The notes under the pieces were generated by a model, which had not been told where the DNA came from, made no database searches, and worked only from the letters and a program-made list of their open reading frames with translations. A program made the position numbers and the translations under genes. From the NCBI GenBank assembly GCA_038244815.1, contig JBBRTB010000011.1:72968-136967 (forward strand): DNA of 64,000 bases, written 5' to 3'. Every line of letters starts with the position of its first letter. Positions within the stretch are counted from its first letter, which is position 1. This stretch comes from DASVHS01 sp038244815 (lineage in GTDB: Bacteria; Acidobacteriota; Thermoanaerobaculia; Gp7-AA8). Below are positions 25,536-35,800 of this stretch, piece by piece.

Positions 25536-26927
25536 CTAGGCTCGAACTGACACGACCACGATGGTGACGTCATCGTGCTGGGGCTCGCTTCCGCGGAACT
25601 GCTCGACGCTGCGCAGCACGGCGTCTCGCGTCTCCGCGGCCGAGCCTTCGGCTGCGGCCAGGACGCGGGTCAGCCGGTCGAGACCGAACGGTTCGCCGGC
25701 TTCGTTCGTCGCTTCGTAGATGCCGTCGCTGTGCATCACGAATACGTCTCCCGGTTCGAACGGCACCTCGCGCTGAGGTACCGGCTCCGTCCTCCGCACT
25801 CCGAGGGGCTGGCTGAACAGCTCGATGGTGTCGACGTGGCCTGAGGGGTGGCGCACGAGCACCGGCGGATGACCGGCGCTGGCGATCGTCGCGCATCGCC
25901 GCTTCGGATCGAACAGGGCCGCGGCGAGCGTGACGAGCGTCCGGCGCCGGCTGTTCTGTGCGACGACCTCGTGCAGGCGCTCCAGCACCGTCGCCGGCGT
26001 GGTCAACGAGCGCCGCAGGAGCGTGATGCCGCCCCGCAGTGCCGAGAGGGTGATGCCGCTCGAAAGTCCGTGGCCGGCCACGTCGCCGCAGATCACCGCC
26101 AGGCAGTCATCGACTTCGATGTAGTCGAAGTAGTCGCCGCCGACTTCGGTTGCCGGAATGGAGGTGCCGGCGATATCCGCCCAGTCCAGATGCGGCGGCT
26201 CCTCAGGAAGCATGCTCAGCTGCAGCTCTCGCGCGTAGCGCAGCTCGTCGCGCATGCGCAGTTGTTCGCGGGCTGAGGCGCGTCGTTCCGTCCAGGACGC
26301 GATGGTCTGCCGGCGGACTCGGCGGCTGTTCAGCGAGCCGAACCCGAACGCGACGGCATGGGTGATGCCGATGGCGACGAGGCTGTGGTCGCCCGAGCTG
26401 GGCGCGTACAGCAACGCCATGGCCAGGGTGATCGCGAACAGCGCCAGATGCACTGCCAGGCGGCGCGGGAGCGAGGTGCGAAGGCCGATGATGAGCCAGG
26501 GGATCAGGGATCCCCAGACCGCGGCGCCCTGCGGGCCGCCGATGTACGAGAAGGCGGCGAACTGGATCAGGAGGTATCCGACGATCCAGTCGGAGAGGTT
26601 TCGCGAGACGTGAACCGCGGCCGGATGAACGGTGCGGCCGGGCTTCCATCTCGCCAACTGGATCATGGCCCAGGCCATGGCGGCCGAGATCACGAGCCCG
26701 GCCGCGGCCACGAGCCATGACAGCCGCGGCGGCCGCGACGACGCCAGTCCGTAGGTCAGGGACCCGAAATCGACGGCCGCGAAGATCGTGGCGTAGATCG
26801 CGGTCATCAGTGCGTTGCGGGAATCGAACGACCTGCGCACCGCCTCCGCGTCTGGCATGTGCGCCGTCATTTCGAGCTCATCCACCGGCTCGGGAGCGCC
26901 CATCATCCTCGTTGTTCGGGATTGCAC
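25536..26927 (-). CDS. membrane SpoIIE/RsbU-type PP2C phosphatase
   Basis: A 463-residue protein. Five or six membrane helices occupy residues 40-195; a short coiled coil follows (REQLRMRDELRYARELQLSM), then a SpoIIE-type PPM domain from about 225. Metal-binding motifs are VGGDYFDY, ICGDVAGHG, MHSDGIYEATN and HDDVTIVVV. Such phosphatases dephosphorylate STAS-type anti-sigma antagonists, so the protein at 5918-6262 is a candidate target, by inference. The start may be GTG at 26927 or the ATG pair at 26906/26903; no strong ribosome-binding site decides. It is divergent from parC with 30 bases between. Confidence 0.87.
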   Translation of the reverse strand: MQSRTTRMMGAPEPVDELEMTAHMPDAEAVRRSFDSRNALMTAIYATIFAAVDFGSLTYGLASSRPPRLSWLVAAAGLVISAAMAWAMIQLARWKPGRTVHPAAVHVSRNLSDWIVGYLLIQFAAFSYIGGPQGAAVWGSLIPWLIIGLRTSLPRRLAVHLALFAITLAMALLYAPSSGDHSLVAIGITHAVAFGFGSLNSRRVRRQTIASWTERRASAREQLRMRDELRYARELQLSMLPEEPPHLDWADIAGTSIPATEVGGDYFDYIEVDDCLAVICGDVAGHGLSSGITLSALRGGITLLRRSLTTPATVLERLHEVVAQNSRRRTLVTLAAALFDPKRRCATIASAGHPPVLVRHPSGHVDTIELFSQPLGVRRTEPVPQREVPFEPGDVFVMHSDGIYEATNEAGEPFGLDRLTRVLAAAEGSAAETRDAVLRSVEQFRGSEPQHDDVTIVVVSVRA

Positions 26928-26957
26928 GTGTTTGGTTTACTCTGCGCGACAACGGAT

Positions 26958-29270
26958 ATGGCAACGAAAAAGTCCCGCGGCGACCAGAAATCACTGATCC
27001 CACCGCCTCCCCACGTTCCGGAAGTCGAGCAGCAGGCGGTCTCGATCTTCACCCGCAAGGCCTACCTCGACTACTCGATGTACGTCATCCTCGACCGCGC
27101 GCTGCCGCACGTGGCCGACGGTCTCAAGCCGGTGCAGCGGCGCATCGTCTACGCGATGTCGGAGCTCGGGCTCTCGAACAACGCCAAATTCAAGAAGTCC
27201 GCGCGCACCGTCGGCGACGTCATCGGCAAGTTCCACCCGCACGGCGACAGCGCCTGCTACGAGGCCATGGTGCTGATGGCGCAGCCGTTCTCGATGCGCT
27301 ATCCGCTCGTCGACGGGCAAGGCAACTGGGGTTCGCCCGACGATCCGAAATCGTTCGCGGCCATGCGGTACACCGAGTCGCGGCTGACGAGGTTCGCCAC
27401 CACGCTGCTTTCCGAGCTCGAGCAGGGCACCACCGACTGGGGTCAGAACTTCGACGGCACGATGCGAGAGCCAAAACTCCTGCCGTCGCGCCTTCCGCAT
27501 GTGCTGCTCAACGGCGCCTCGGGCATCGCCGTGGGGATGGCCACCGACATCCCGCCGCACAACGTGCGCGAGATCGTGGCCGCGTGCATCGATCTGCTCG
27601 ACGATCCCGACCTCACCATCGCGCAGGTCACGAAACACGTGAAGGGTCCCGATTTTCCGACCGAAGGGGAGATCATCACGCCGCTCTCAGAGATCCGGGA
27701 GATGTACAAGACCGGCAACGGCTCGGTGCGCCAGCGTGCGCGCTGGGAGCAGGAAGGCGGCGACCTCGTCATCACCGCGCTGCCGTTCCAGGTCTCGGGC
27801 AGCAAGGTGCTGCAGCAGATCGCGCAGCAGATGCAGGCGAAGAAGCTGCCGATGGTCGAGGACATTCGCGACGAATCGGATCACGAGAATCCGACACGCA
27901 TCGTTCTGGTCCCGCGCTCCAATCGCGTCGATGCCGAGGAGTTGATAACGCATCTCTTCGCCACCACCGATCTGGAGCGCAGCTATCGCGTGAACATGAA
28001 CATGATCGGCCTCGACGGCCGGCCTCGTCTGTTCACCCTGAAGGAGCTGCTGCTGGAGTGGCTCGATTTCCGGATCGAGACCGTCCGGCGCCGGCTGCAG
28101 CACCGGTACGACCAGGTCAACTCGCGCCTGCACATCCTGGACGGCTACCTCGTCGCGTACCTGAACATCGACGAGGTGATCCGGATCATCCGCCGCGAGG
28201 ACGAGCCGAAGCCTGTGCTGATGAAGCGTTTCAAGCTCAGCGACCTGCAGTCCGAGGCCATTCTCGAGCTGAAGCTGCGGTACCTGAACAAGCTGGAGGA
28301 AGTGGAGATCCGCGGCGAGCAGACGCGGCTGGCCGACGAGCGCGCCGCGCTCGAGAAGACGCTTGGATCGAAGAAACTGCTGCGCAAACAGGTCCGCGAC
28401 GAGCTGCTGCGCGACGGCGAGGAGTTCGGCGATCGCCGACGCTCGCCCATCGTCGAGCGCGAGGCAGCCAGGGCGATGGACGCCACCGCCCTGATTCCGT
28501 CGGAGCCGGTGACGGTCGTGCTGTCGGAGAAGGGGTGGGTGCGCGCGGGCAAAGGTCACGACCTCGATGCGGAGGGACTGCAGTACAAGGGCGGCGACGC
28601 GTTCCTGCACGCGGCGAAGGGACGCAGCAACCAGCTCGCGGTCTTCATCGACTCCACGGGCCGCACCTACTCGCTGCCCGCGCACGAGCTGCCGTCGGCG
28701 AAAGGTCACGGCGAGCCGCTCAGCTCTTCGCTGCAGCCGCCGCCCGGGTCGAGTTTCGTCGGGGTGGTGATGGGCGAGCCCGACGACCTCTGGCTCATGA
28801 CCACGAGCGACGGTTACGGCTTCGTGGCCCGCTTCGAAGACCTGATGACCGATCGCAAAGCGGGAAAGGCCGTCGTGAACGTGAACGACGGCGCCACGCT
28901 GCTGCGGCCTCAACGCGTCTACGACTACGACTCCGATCTCGTCGCGGCATCGACCAGTGAAGGGAAGCTCCTGCTCTTCCCGGCAGTCGAGCTGCCGCAG
29001 CTCGGCCGCGGCAAGGGGGTGCAGACGATCAAGATCCATCGCACCCCTATCGCACCGGAAAGGGTCGTGGCTACAGCGGTGATCCCAGGCGGAGGCACGC
29101 TGGTCGTTCACGCCGGGAAGCGCTTCACGAATCTCAAAGCTGCGGATCTCGAATCCTACGTCGGTAAGCGAGCGCAGCGCGGGCTCAAGCTGCCGCGCGG
29201 TTTCCAGAATGTCGAAACGATCCAGGCCGCCGCGGAGCGTGAGCCTCGCGACGGCGAGCTCGTGATGTAG
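26958..29270 (+). CDS. parC: DNA topoisomerase IV subunit A
   Basis: A 770-residue type IIA topoisomerase subunit. GLKPVQRRIVYAMSELG, the winged-helix part (RTVGDVIGKFHPHGD) and the catalytic tyrosine Y138 in AAMRYTESRLT are all present, followed by the tower domain, coiled coil and a beta-pinwheel C-terminal domain. The GyrA box is not evident, which supports ParC over GyrA. It pairs with ParE (17578-19470) to decatenate chromosomes. ATG at 26958 was chosen because the preceding in-frame sequence lies in the divergent phosphatase gene. Confidence 0.92.
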   Translation: MATKKSRGDQKSLIPPPPHVPEVEQQAVSIFTRKAYLDYSMYVILDRALPHVADGLKPVQRRIVYAMSELGLSNNAKFKKSARTVGDVIGKFHPHGDSACYEAMVLMAQPFSMRYPLVDGQGNWGSPDDPKSFAAMRYTESRLTRFATTLLSELEQGTTDWGQNFDGTMREPKLLPSRLPHVLLNGASGIAVGMATDIPPHNVREIVAACIDLLDDPDLTIAQVTKHVKGPDFPTEGEIITPLSEIREMYKTGNGSVRQRARWEQEGGDLVITALPFQVSGSKVLQQIAQQMQAKKLPMVEDIRDESDHENPTRIVLVPRSNRVDAEELITHLFATTDLERSYRVNMNMIGLDGRPRLFTLKELLLEWLDFRIETVRRRLQHRYDQVNSRLHILDGYLVAYLNIDEVIRIIRREDEPKPVLMKRFKLSDLQSEAILELKLRYLNKLEEVEIRGEQTRLADERAALEKTLGSKKLLRKQVRDELLRDGEEFGDRRRSPIVEREAARAMDATALIPSEPVTVVLSEKGWVRAGKGHDLDAEGLQYKGGDAFLHAAKGRSNQLAVFIDSTGRTYSLPAHELPSAKGHGEPLSSSLQPPPGSSFVGVVMGEPDDLWLMTTSDGYGFVARFEDLMTDRKAGKAVVNVNDGATLLRPQRVYDYDSDLVAASTSEGKLLLFPAVELPQLGRGKGVQTIKIHRTPIAPERVVATAVIPGGGTLVVHAGKRFTNLKAADLESYVGKRAQRGLKLPRGFQNVETIQAAAEREPRDGELVM

Positions 29271-29339
29271 GCCGGGGAGGTCGCGCTGAGTTCGCCATCC
29301 ACTGAAACGCACCCCAGCGAGCCGCGGCGGGCCGCTCGC

Positions 29340-29810
29340 ATGCTGACCTTCGTCCTGATCGCGCTTGCGGTGATCGTGCTCGATCAATGGACGAAGGCCC
29401 TCGTCCGCGAGCATGTCGGTGTGCCGCGGACGTATGCGAACGGACTGCTGACGGTGATGCGGACGGAGAACACCGGAGCCTTTCTCAGCATCGGCGCCGA
29501 TCTGCCGCAGGCAGTCCGGACGCTGTTCTTCGGCGGCTTCGTCGGCGTGCTCCTGCTGTTCTTCACCATGGCCGTGGTGCGAGGCTCGATCACGCGGATC
29601 GGCGAAACGGCCGCGGCAGCCATGGTCATCGGCGGGGGATTCGGAAACCTCATCGACCGGCTGCTGCGCTCCGGCCACGTGACGGACTTCCTCTATCTGG
29701 AGGCGGGCGTGCTCCACACGGGCGTCTTCAACGTCGCCGATATGGCCATCACGTGCGGAGTGATCTGGCTGATCCTGACGACGAGGACGGTAAAACGCGC
29801 CACGGAGTGA
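29340..29810 (+). CDS. lspA: lipoprotein signal peptidase (signal peptidase II)
   Basis: A 156-residue membrane protein with four helices. The family motifs are VLDQWTKALV near the start, TENTGAFLSIG, GGGFGNLIDRL and FNVADMAITCG; the two catalytic aspartates lie in NLIDRL...TDFL and FNVADMA. It cleaves prolipoproteins before the lipidated Cys, and several lipoproteins are encoded in this window. ATG at 29340 lacks a ribosome-binding site. GGGGAGG at 29275-29281 lies six bases before an in-frame CTG at 29288, which would add 17 residues with a basic RRAAR end; the true start is open. Confidence 0.93.
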   Translation: MLTFVLIALAVIVLDQWTKALVREHVGVPRTYANGLLTVMRTENTGAFLSIGADLPQAVRTLFFGGFVGVLLLFFTMAVVRGSITRIGETAAAAMVIGGGFGNLIDRLLRSGHVTDFLYLEAGVLHTGVFNVADMAITCGVIWLILTTRTVKRATE

Positions 29811-29944
29811 TGCCTGCCCGCGCTCAGTCTCCGTACTTTCTGCGATCCTCGGCCAGCTGCGCAGCGAAGTACTTCGCCGCGCCGGCAGGATCGGCCCAAC
29901 CGGGATGTAGTAAGGACGCCGGACGAACCGCATACGTTAGTTCT

Positions 29945-29973
29945 GGCAACCCAGCGACCCGGCAACCCAGCAA
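29945..29973. repeat. short GGCAACCCAGCGACCC repeat
   Basis: Two units of GGCAACCCAGCGACCC type abut the stop codon of the FRG-domain gene. It belongs to the same 9-mer class as 3099-3158. The gap 29811-29975 holds nothing else that can be supported; a reading frame ending at 29824 (GWADPAGAAKYFAAQLAEDR) looks protein-like but is only a fragment. Confidence 0.6.
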
Positions 29974-29975
29974 CA

Positions 29976-30752
29976 TCACCTCGTCGTGAAATACCTCTTC
30001 AGCCACTGTGAAAGCCCATCGAGGCCGGGGAAGAGCACGCGTTCGGTGATATTGGCCTGATCGAGCTTGTCGCGGACTTCCCACTTCAGTCCGGCGGGGA
30101 TGACGATGCGGGTGTAGGCGGCTTTGCGCCGCTTGAGAAGCTCTTCCAGCGGAAGCTTCGCGCTCGACGGCAGTGAGAACAGCGCGAACTGATTGACGAT
30201 GCGCTCGTCGAGCGACGGCGGCTCGAAGAACAGCACGAAGTCGTGACGGGACAGCGCGTCGAACTCCCGGAGAGATGCGGCCACATCGTTGATCATCTCC
30301 GTCGTGAAGATGTTGACCTCGTGCCCGGCCAGGACCTTGCGCAGCGGCTTCGGCAGCATGGCGTTGGTCTTGCGATAGTCGACGCACCAGACCGCGCCGT
30401 CCTCATCGACGTGGCGGAGGTCGTACGTGGCGAAATGCATGGCCACGTAGGGGGAGTAGGTCCAGTCGAGCAGCCGGGTGGGCAGCCCGTGATGCTTGGC
30501 CACCGAAAGCCAGTTCCAGACGGAGTCGCCGCTCACGGCGCTGCGCACGGCGTACTTGCGGAAGCTCGTCAGCAGGTGGATCTCCTGATCTTCGAAATGC
30601 CCGGTCTGCAGACTCGTTTCCAGGCCGTGGGAAACGCGCGGCGCACCGCGGAACACGTAGTTCGACCGGAACCGCGAGAGGCCCTGCTGCCAGGAGTTAT
30701 CGAAGACAGCCTCCTGCAGCTCGAGCCAACTCGTTACACGAATGTCACTCAC
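29976..30752 (-). CDS. FRG-domain protein
   Basis: A 258-residue soluble protein with the FRG domain signatures: YVFRGAPRVSHGLETSL (the Phe-Arg-Gly motif), KHHGLPTRLLDWTYSP and VAMHFATYD. The FRG domain is found in proteins of unknown or toxin-like function and in candidate phage-defence proteins. No antitoxin partner lies beside it. The lspA gene converges on it, and the M49 peptidase gene is divergent. The ATG at 30752 sits 45 bases from the peptidase start. Function unresolved. Confidence 0.85.
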   Translation of the reverse strand: MSDIRVTSWLELQEAVFDNSWQQGLSRFRSNYVFRGAPRVSHGLETSLQTGHFEDQEIHLLTSFRKYAVRSAVSGDSVWNWLSVAKHHGLPTRLLDWTYSPYVAMHFATYDLRHVDEDGAVWCVDYRKTNAMLPKPLRKVLAGHEVNIFTTEMINDVAASLREFDALSRHDFVLFFEPPSLDERIVNQFALFSLPSSAKLPLEELLKRRKAAYTRIVIPAGLKWEVRDKLDQANITERVLFPGLDGLSQWLKRYFTTR

Positions 30753-30797
30753 AGTGATGTCCCGGGAAAGAGTAATCCCTGCGCTATGCTCTGCGAA

Positions 30798-32768
30798 ATG
30801 CGAATGAACGGAAAGGTGCTCATCGCTCTCATGTTAATCGTTACCGGATCGGCGGTCGCCGCCGAAGAACCCGCGCTTGTGGAGCGCGTCGGCAACACCG
30901 GCTTCGTGCAGGTCCGTGCCGACTCCTTCAACGATCTTACGCCGCGCCAGAAGCAATTGGCCTTCTGGCTGACACGCGCCTCGATCGCCATCGATCCCAT
31001 CATCTACGACCAGCTTTCGCGATTCGGTCTCGATCAGAAGCGGGTGCTGGAGATGATCGTGGCCTCGCCCGCCGGGATCGCCCCCGCGGTGCTCCGGAAG
31101 ATCACCGACTTCACGAAGCTGTTCTGGGCGAATCACGGGAACCACAACGACACCACGGCCCAGAAGTTTCTGCCCGGCTTCACCTTCGACGAGCTGCGAA
31201 ATGCGGCGCAGCGGGCGTTGGCCAACACCAGGAACGCCGGCATGAGGGCGGAGCAACTCGACGCGCTGCTGCTCGACCTGAAGCCGTCGCTCTTCGATCC
31301 CGCCTTCGAGCCGCAGCTCACCGTCAAGAATCCGCCGGCGGGCCTCGACATCATCCAGGCCAGCTCGAACAACTTCTACGCCCGCAACGTGACGCTGGCG
31401 GATCTCGAAAACTTCAAGGAGCTGCACCCTCTCAATTCACGCGTCGAGAAGAATGCCCAGGGACAGCTCGTCGAAGACATCTACCGCGCCGGGACACTCG
31501 ACGGAAAGATCCCGCCGGGGCGATACGCAAAGTATCTGCTGCGGGCCATCGGCGACCTGCACAAGGCCAGGGAGTACGCCGAGCCGGGCCAGGCCCCGGT
31601 CATCGACGCGCTCATCCGTTACTTCGAGACCGGCCGCTTTCAGGACTGGCTCCGTTTCGGCGGTCTGTGGGTGCTCAACAACGCACGCGTCGATTTCACG
31701 AACGGATTCATCGAGGTCTATCGCGACGCCCGGGGCGCCAAGGCCACGGCGCAGAGCTTCGTCTCCGTGACCGACGAGAAGGTCACGCACATGATGGAGT
31801 TGATCGCCGCCAACGCCCAGTACTTCGAGAACCACGCACCCTGGCTGGATCAGTACAAGAAGCAGGGTGTGAAGCCGCCGCTGGCGAAAGCGATCGAGAC
31901 CTTCATCGAGAGCGCCGACTTCGGCGTTACCGTCACCGGCGACAACCTCCCCAACGAAGACGAGATCCATCAGAAGTACGGGACGAAGAGTTTCTTCTTC
32001 ACCGGCTCCAGCCGCACGCTGAACAAGGCGCGTGGTGCCGCCGCCATCGACGAATTCGCGTATGACGACGCGGAGAAGCGCATCTCCCGCCAACACGGAC
32101 AGGAAGCCGAGGACCTCCTCACGGCCCTGCACGAGGTCATCGGCCATGGCTCGGGCAAGCTCAGTCCGAAACTGACCGGCGACGCCACGACCTATCTCAA
32201 AGAGTACTACTCGACGCTGGAAGAGGGGCGTGCCGATCTCATGGCCCTCTGGAACGTCTGGGACCCGAAGATGCGCGAGCTCGGACTGGTCAAAAGCGAT
32301 GACGTGGCCAGGGCCATGTACTACTCGGCAGCTCGTGCGCCGCTCGTGCAGCTCCGCGCCATTCCGCACGGCGACACAGTCGAGGAGGATCATCTCCGCG
32401 ACCGCCAGCTCATCGTCGAATACATCATGGACAAGGTGCCAGGTGCGATCGAGCGCGTGCAGCGCGACGGCAAGACGTACATGCACGTGCTCGACTTCCA
32501 GAAGATGCGCAAAGGCGTGGGCATGCTCCTCGCCGAGATCATGCGCATCAAGGCGGAAGGCGACTACGCTGCGGCGAAGGCGCTCGTCGACCGCTACGCG
32601 GTTCATTTCGATCCCGCTGTGCGCGACGAGGTCGTGGCCCGCTACGCAAAGCTGAATCTTCCCGCCTACTGGGCAGGAATCAATCCCGAGCTCACCATGA
32701 AAAGCGGCCAGATCACGATGACGTATCCACGCGACATCGTGAAGCAAAGACTTGGGTATGGGCGCTAG
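30798..32768 (+). CDS. exported dipeptidyl-peptidase III-like zinc peptidase (M49)
   Basis: A 656-residue protein with a signal peptide (MRMNGKVLIALMLIVTGSAV, cleavage near AVAAEE). The M49 zinc site reads HEVIGHGSG with the downstream glutamate in TLEEGRADLMALW. M49 enzymes normally have HELLGH spacing, H-E-x-x-x-H, which is retained. They remove dipeptides from the N-terminus of short peptides. The start is one of three clustered ATGs (30786, 30798, 30804); I chose 30798 because it fits the signal peptide. Neighbouring tricorn-like and M16 genes suggest peptide scavenging in the periplasm. Confidence 0.9.
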   Translation: MRMNGKVLIALMLIVTGSAVAAEEPALVERVGNTGFVQVRADSFNDLTPRQKQLAFWLTRASIAIDPIIYDQLSRFGLDQKRVLEMIVASPAGIAPAVLRKITDFTKLFWANHGNHNDTTAQKFLPGFTFDELRNAAQRALANTRNAGMRAEQLDALLLDLKPSLFDPAFEPQLTVKNPPAGLDIIQASSNNFYARNVTLADLENFKELHPLNSRVEKNAQGQLVEDIYRAGTLDGKIPPGRYAKYLLRAIGDLHKAREYAEPGQAPVIDALIRYFETGRFQDWLRFGGLWVLNNARVDFTNGFIEVYRDARGAKATAQSFVSVTDEKVTHMMELIAANAQYFENHAPWLDQYKKQGVKPPLAKAIETFIESADFGVTVTGDNLPNEDEIHQKYGTKSFFFTGSSRTLNKARGAAAIDEFAYDDAEKRISRQHGQEAEDLLTALHEVIGHGSGKLSPKLTGDATTYLKEYYSTLEEGRADLMALWNVWDPKMRELGLVKSDDVARAMYYSAARAPLVQLRAIPHGDTVEEDHLRDRQLIVEYIMDKVPGAIERVQRDGKTYMHVLDFQKMRKGVGMLLAEIMRIKAEGDYAAAKALVDRYAVHFDPAVRDEVVARYAKLNLPAYWAGINPELTMKSGQITMTYPRDIVKQRLGYGR

Positions 32769-32784
32769 GACGTAAGCGCCCACC

Positions 32785-32856
32785 GTCATTCCGAGCGCCG
32801 AAGAGCGCTCGCAACCCCCACCCAGATTCCTCGCCGTCTTCGCGGCTCGGAATGAC
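32785..32856. repeat. GTCATTCCGAGC...GCTCGGAATGAC inverted repeat
   Basis: A long inverted element with outer arms GTCATTCCGAGC and GCTCGGAATGAC and an inner block CCCACCCAGATTCCTCGCCG. It fills the gap between two convergent genes and ends one base before the tricorn-like gene's stop codon. Other members lie at 37944-37990 and, in three copies, at 54235-54474. It can form a strong hairpin and could end transcription from both sides. Confidence 0.85.
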
Positions 32857-32857
32857 G

Positions 32858-35800
32858 CTAGTGCGTGGCGACCAGCTCCTTCACGGCGGCGTCGAGCTGG
32901 GAGTCCCTGCCCTCGTACCACTCGGCGATCGAGCGCTTCACGAAGACGTCCACCGGCCGCGGATGCAGCTCCATGTCCTGGCCTTTGCTGTCGGTGATGC
33001 GCACCGACGGGAGACGGAACGTCGTGCCGTCGACGAGCGTCACGCCGGCGGTGTAGATGATCCATCCGGCGGTCGGTTCGCCCACGACTTTCCCCAGCCC
33101 GAGCGCCCGATACCCCTCGGTGAAGTCTTCGGCGTCGGAGAGGGAGTGGCGGTTCGTCAGCAGAACCGTCGGCTTCTCCAGTGAACGCTGACCGAGGAGC
33201 GAGCGTGCCGGAGCAGACGGGAAATCGCGCGGCGTCATGGTGAGATAGGGCCGGCGCGCCAGGACGTCGATGGCGTAGACGTTGACGAAGCCGCCGTTGT
33301 TGTTGCGGACATCGATGAGCACACCGTCTTTGGCGCGATTCTCGGCATCGAGATCGACGTAGAGCTGCTGCAGAGAGGTGTACGACATGTCCGGCATGTG
33401 CACGTATCCGAGACGGCCGCCGCTCACTTTGTCCACGTAGGCGCGGTTAGCGCCGACCCAGGCGCGGTAGGTGAGCGTCTTGGCGGCGCGGTTACTGACC
33501 GGCTGGAGCGTGACGTCGCGCCGCGTCCCGTCCGCACCGGCGACGCCGAGGACGACGCGTTTGCCGGTCTTGTAGTCGAGGAGGGCGTCGAAGTTCGTCG
33601 AACCGTCGATGGACTGGCCGTCGACGGAGACGATCGTTTCACCCGCTCGAACCCTGGCCACGTCGGCGGGTGAGAGCGGAATCACCTCTGAAACGCGCAG
33701 GCGCCCGTTGCGCTCGTATTCGTCACGATCGAAGCGAACACCGATGCGGCCGGTGCTGCTGCGGATCTCGCTGAACGGCACGCCCGCTCCGAGATGCGAG
33801 GCATTCAGCTCGCCGACCATGAGGTTGAGCAGGCGCCGGAACTCGTCGGGCGTGCGGGCCGAGGCGACGCGGGGGGCCCAGCGCTCGCGGACGGCGTTCC
33901 AGTCGACGCCGTGCATCGTGGCGTCGAAGAAGTTGTCGCGCAGATACGACCAGGCCTCGCGGAATGCCTCGTCGCGCTCACGCGCGAAGTCGACATCCAT
34001 CTCGGCGGCCGCGGCGATCCCGCGTGTCTTGGCCGGATCGATCGTGGCCGCGGCGACTTTGCCGCCGTCGAGGTAGAACAGCTCCTTGTTGTCGGACGAC
34101 CACTGCAGAAAGCTCTTGCGGCCGCTGGTCGAGCTGATCTGCTTGGGGACATCGTTGTCGGTCGACAGCTCGTCGATCGAAACGATGTAGACGTTCTCGT
34201 CGTCACCGACGGTGGCCACGAAGGCGATCCACTTGCCGTCGGGACTGATGTCGAGCTGGTCGGCGTCGAGCGCCACGGGGAGAAGACGGAGCCGGTCGCG
34301 AATGCCGTCGAAGTCGACCGCGACGTCGACCGGTTTCTTCGCGCTCTCGTTCGTCGTTTTCCGCAGTTTCGCCGGCGCCGGCGGCGCCGCTTCCTTGGTG
34401 TCCGGCTTCTTCTCCGGCTCTTCCCGGAAGAGATCGCGGAACTGATCCTCGCGGAACTTCGGCGTGGCCGGCACGAGATCGATGCGGGCGATGCGATTGT
34501 TCTCCGTGCGCTGGCCGCTGACGAGCATGAGGAACTTGCCGTCCGGGCTCCAGTTGATGAAGTCGGTGTTCGCGTTCGCCAGGAACGAGGCCGGGCGTCC
34601 GTTCCCTCCGCTGGCAGGAACGACGTAGGCATTGCGGAACAGGCCGTCCGCGTAGTTGAGGTAGGCGATCCACTTTCCGTCCGGCGACCAGTCGAACGGG
34701 CGCCGGGATCCGAGAGGGGGCCGGTCGAAGCGCGCAGAGACGATCGAACGAGCCTGGCCCGAAGCGAGGTCGAGCACCATCAGCGCGCGCGCGTTGCGCT
34801 GGAAGGCGATCGATTTTCCATCCGGCGAGAACCCCGGCGTGTCGTCGTTCGCGCTCCCGGTGGTGAGCTGCTTCTCTTTCTCCGTGGCGAAATCGTACTG
34901 ATAGAGATGAGTGGGGCCGTCGCGGTCGGAGATGTAGACGATCGTGCGGCTGTCGGGACTCCATTCGATCTGCGATTCGCGTGCTCCCGTGTCCGTGACG
35001 CGGACCGTGTCGCCCGGTTCCTTGACCGCGGTCGCGAAGATGTCTCCGCGCGCCGTGAACGCGATCTTCTTGCCGTCCGGCGAGAGAGCTAGATCGCTGA
35101 GGTGATCGTTGAGCTTGCGGTGCTCGATCGCCTCGGATGAGGGAACACCGCGCAACGCGATCGGAATCGGCGACGCCGAACCGGTGGCGGTATCGAGCCG
35201 CCAGATGCCGAAATCGCGCTCGAACACGATGGTGCGGCCGTCGTTGGAGATCGACGGCCAGAGCACGCGGCCTTTGTCGAATCGCGTGATCTGCGTGGGT
35301 GTGGACGTGGAGGCCGGCGGAGTCACGCTCCAGAGGTTCTCCGCGCCGCTGCGATCGGACATGTAGTAGATCCGCTTCCCGTCGGCCGACCACATCGGCC
35401 AGATCTCCTTGGCGCCGTCCGCGGTCACCGGCTCGTACGTGTGCGCGCTCGGGTCGCGCAGGATCCAGATCTGCGAGTCGTCGATGTGGGCGTGGCCGTT
35501 GCGCCACCATTGTCCCGAGGCGATGCCGCGGGCGTTGAAGGCGATCGACTTGCCGTCGGGCGACGGCGCGGCGAAGAACTCGTTGACATAGCGCGCGGCG
35601 CTGACCTGCATGGGCGTTCCGCCGGTGACGGCGACGCGCCAGAGATCGTTCATGCCGGAGATGTCGCGGCTCGTCGACGAGAAGTAGAGCCACTTGCCGT
35701 CGCGCGACCAGCCGTCGAGCTGATCGCGCATGTCGTCCCAGGTCAGACGCCGCAGCGATCCGCCGGCGAGGTCGAGCACGTAGACGTCTCCGTTGCCGGA

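Noticed and set aside
27687..29933. Long reverse ORF across parC and lspA
   Set aside because: Antisense shadow of parC; composition is low-complexity Arg/Leu/Asp and no start or neighbour supports it.
29824..29935. Protein-like fragment (GWADPAGAAKYFAAQLAEDR) between lspA and the FRG gene
   Set aside because: Only about 35 residues, no start codon or family match; it could be an old remnant but cannot be supported.
34203..35693. Reverse ORF in another frame of the tricorn-like gene
   Set aside because: Arg-rich frame shadow with no recognisable domain; the tricorn frame has clear propeller repeats.
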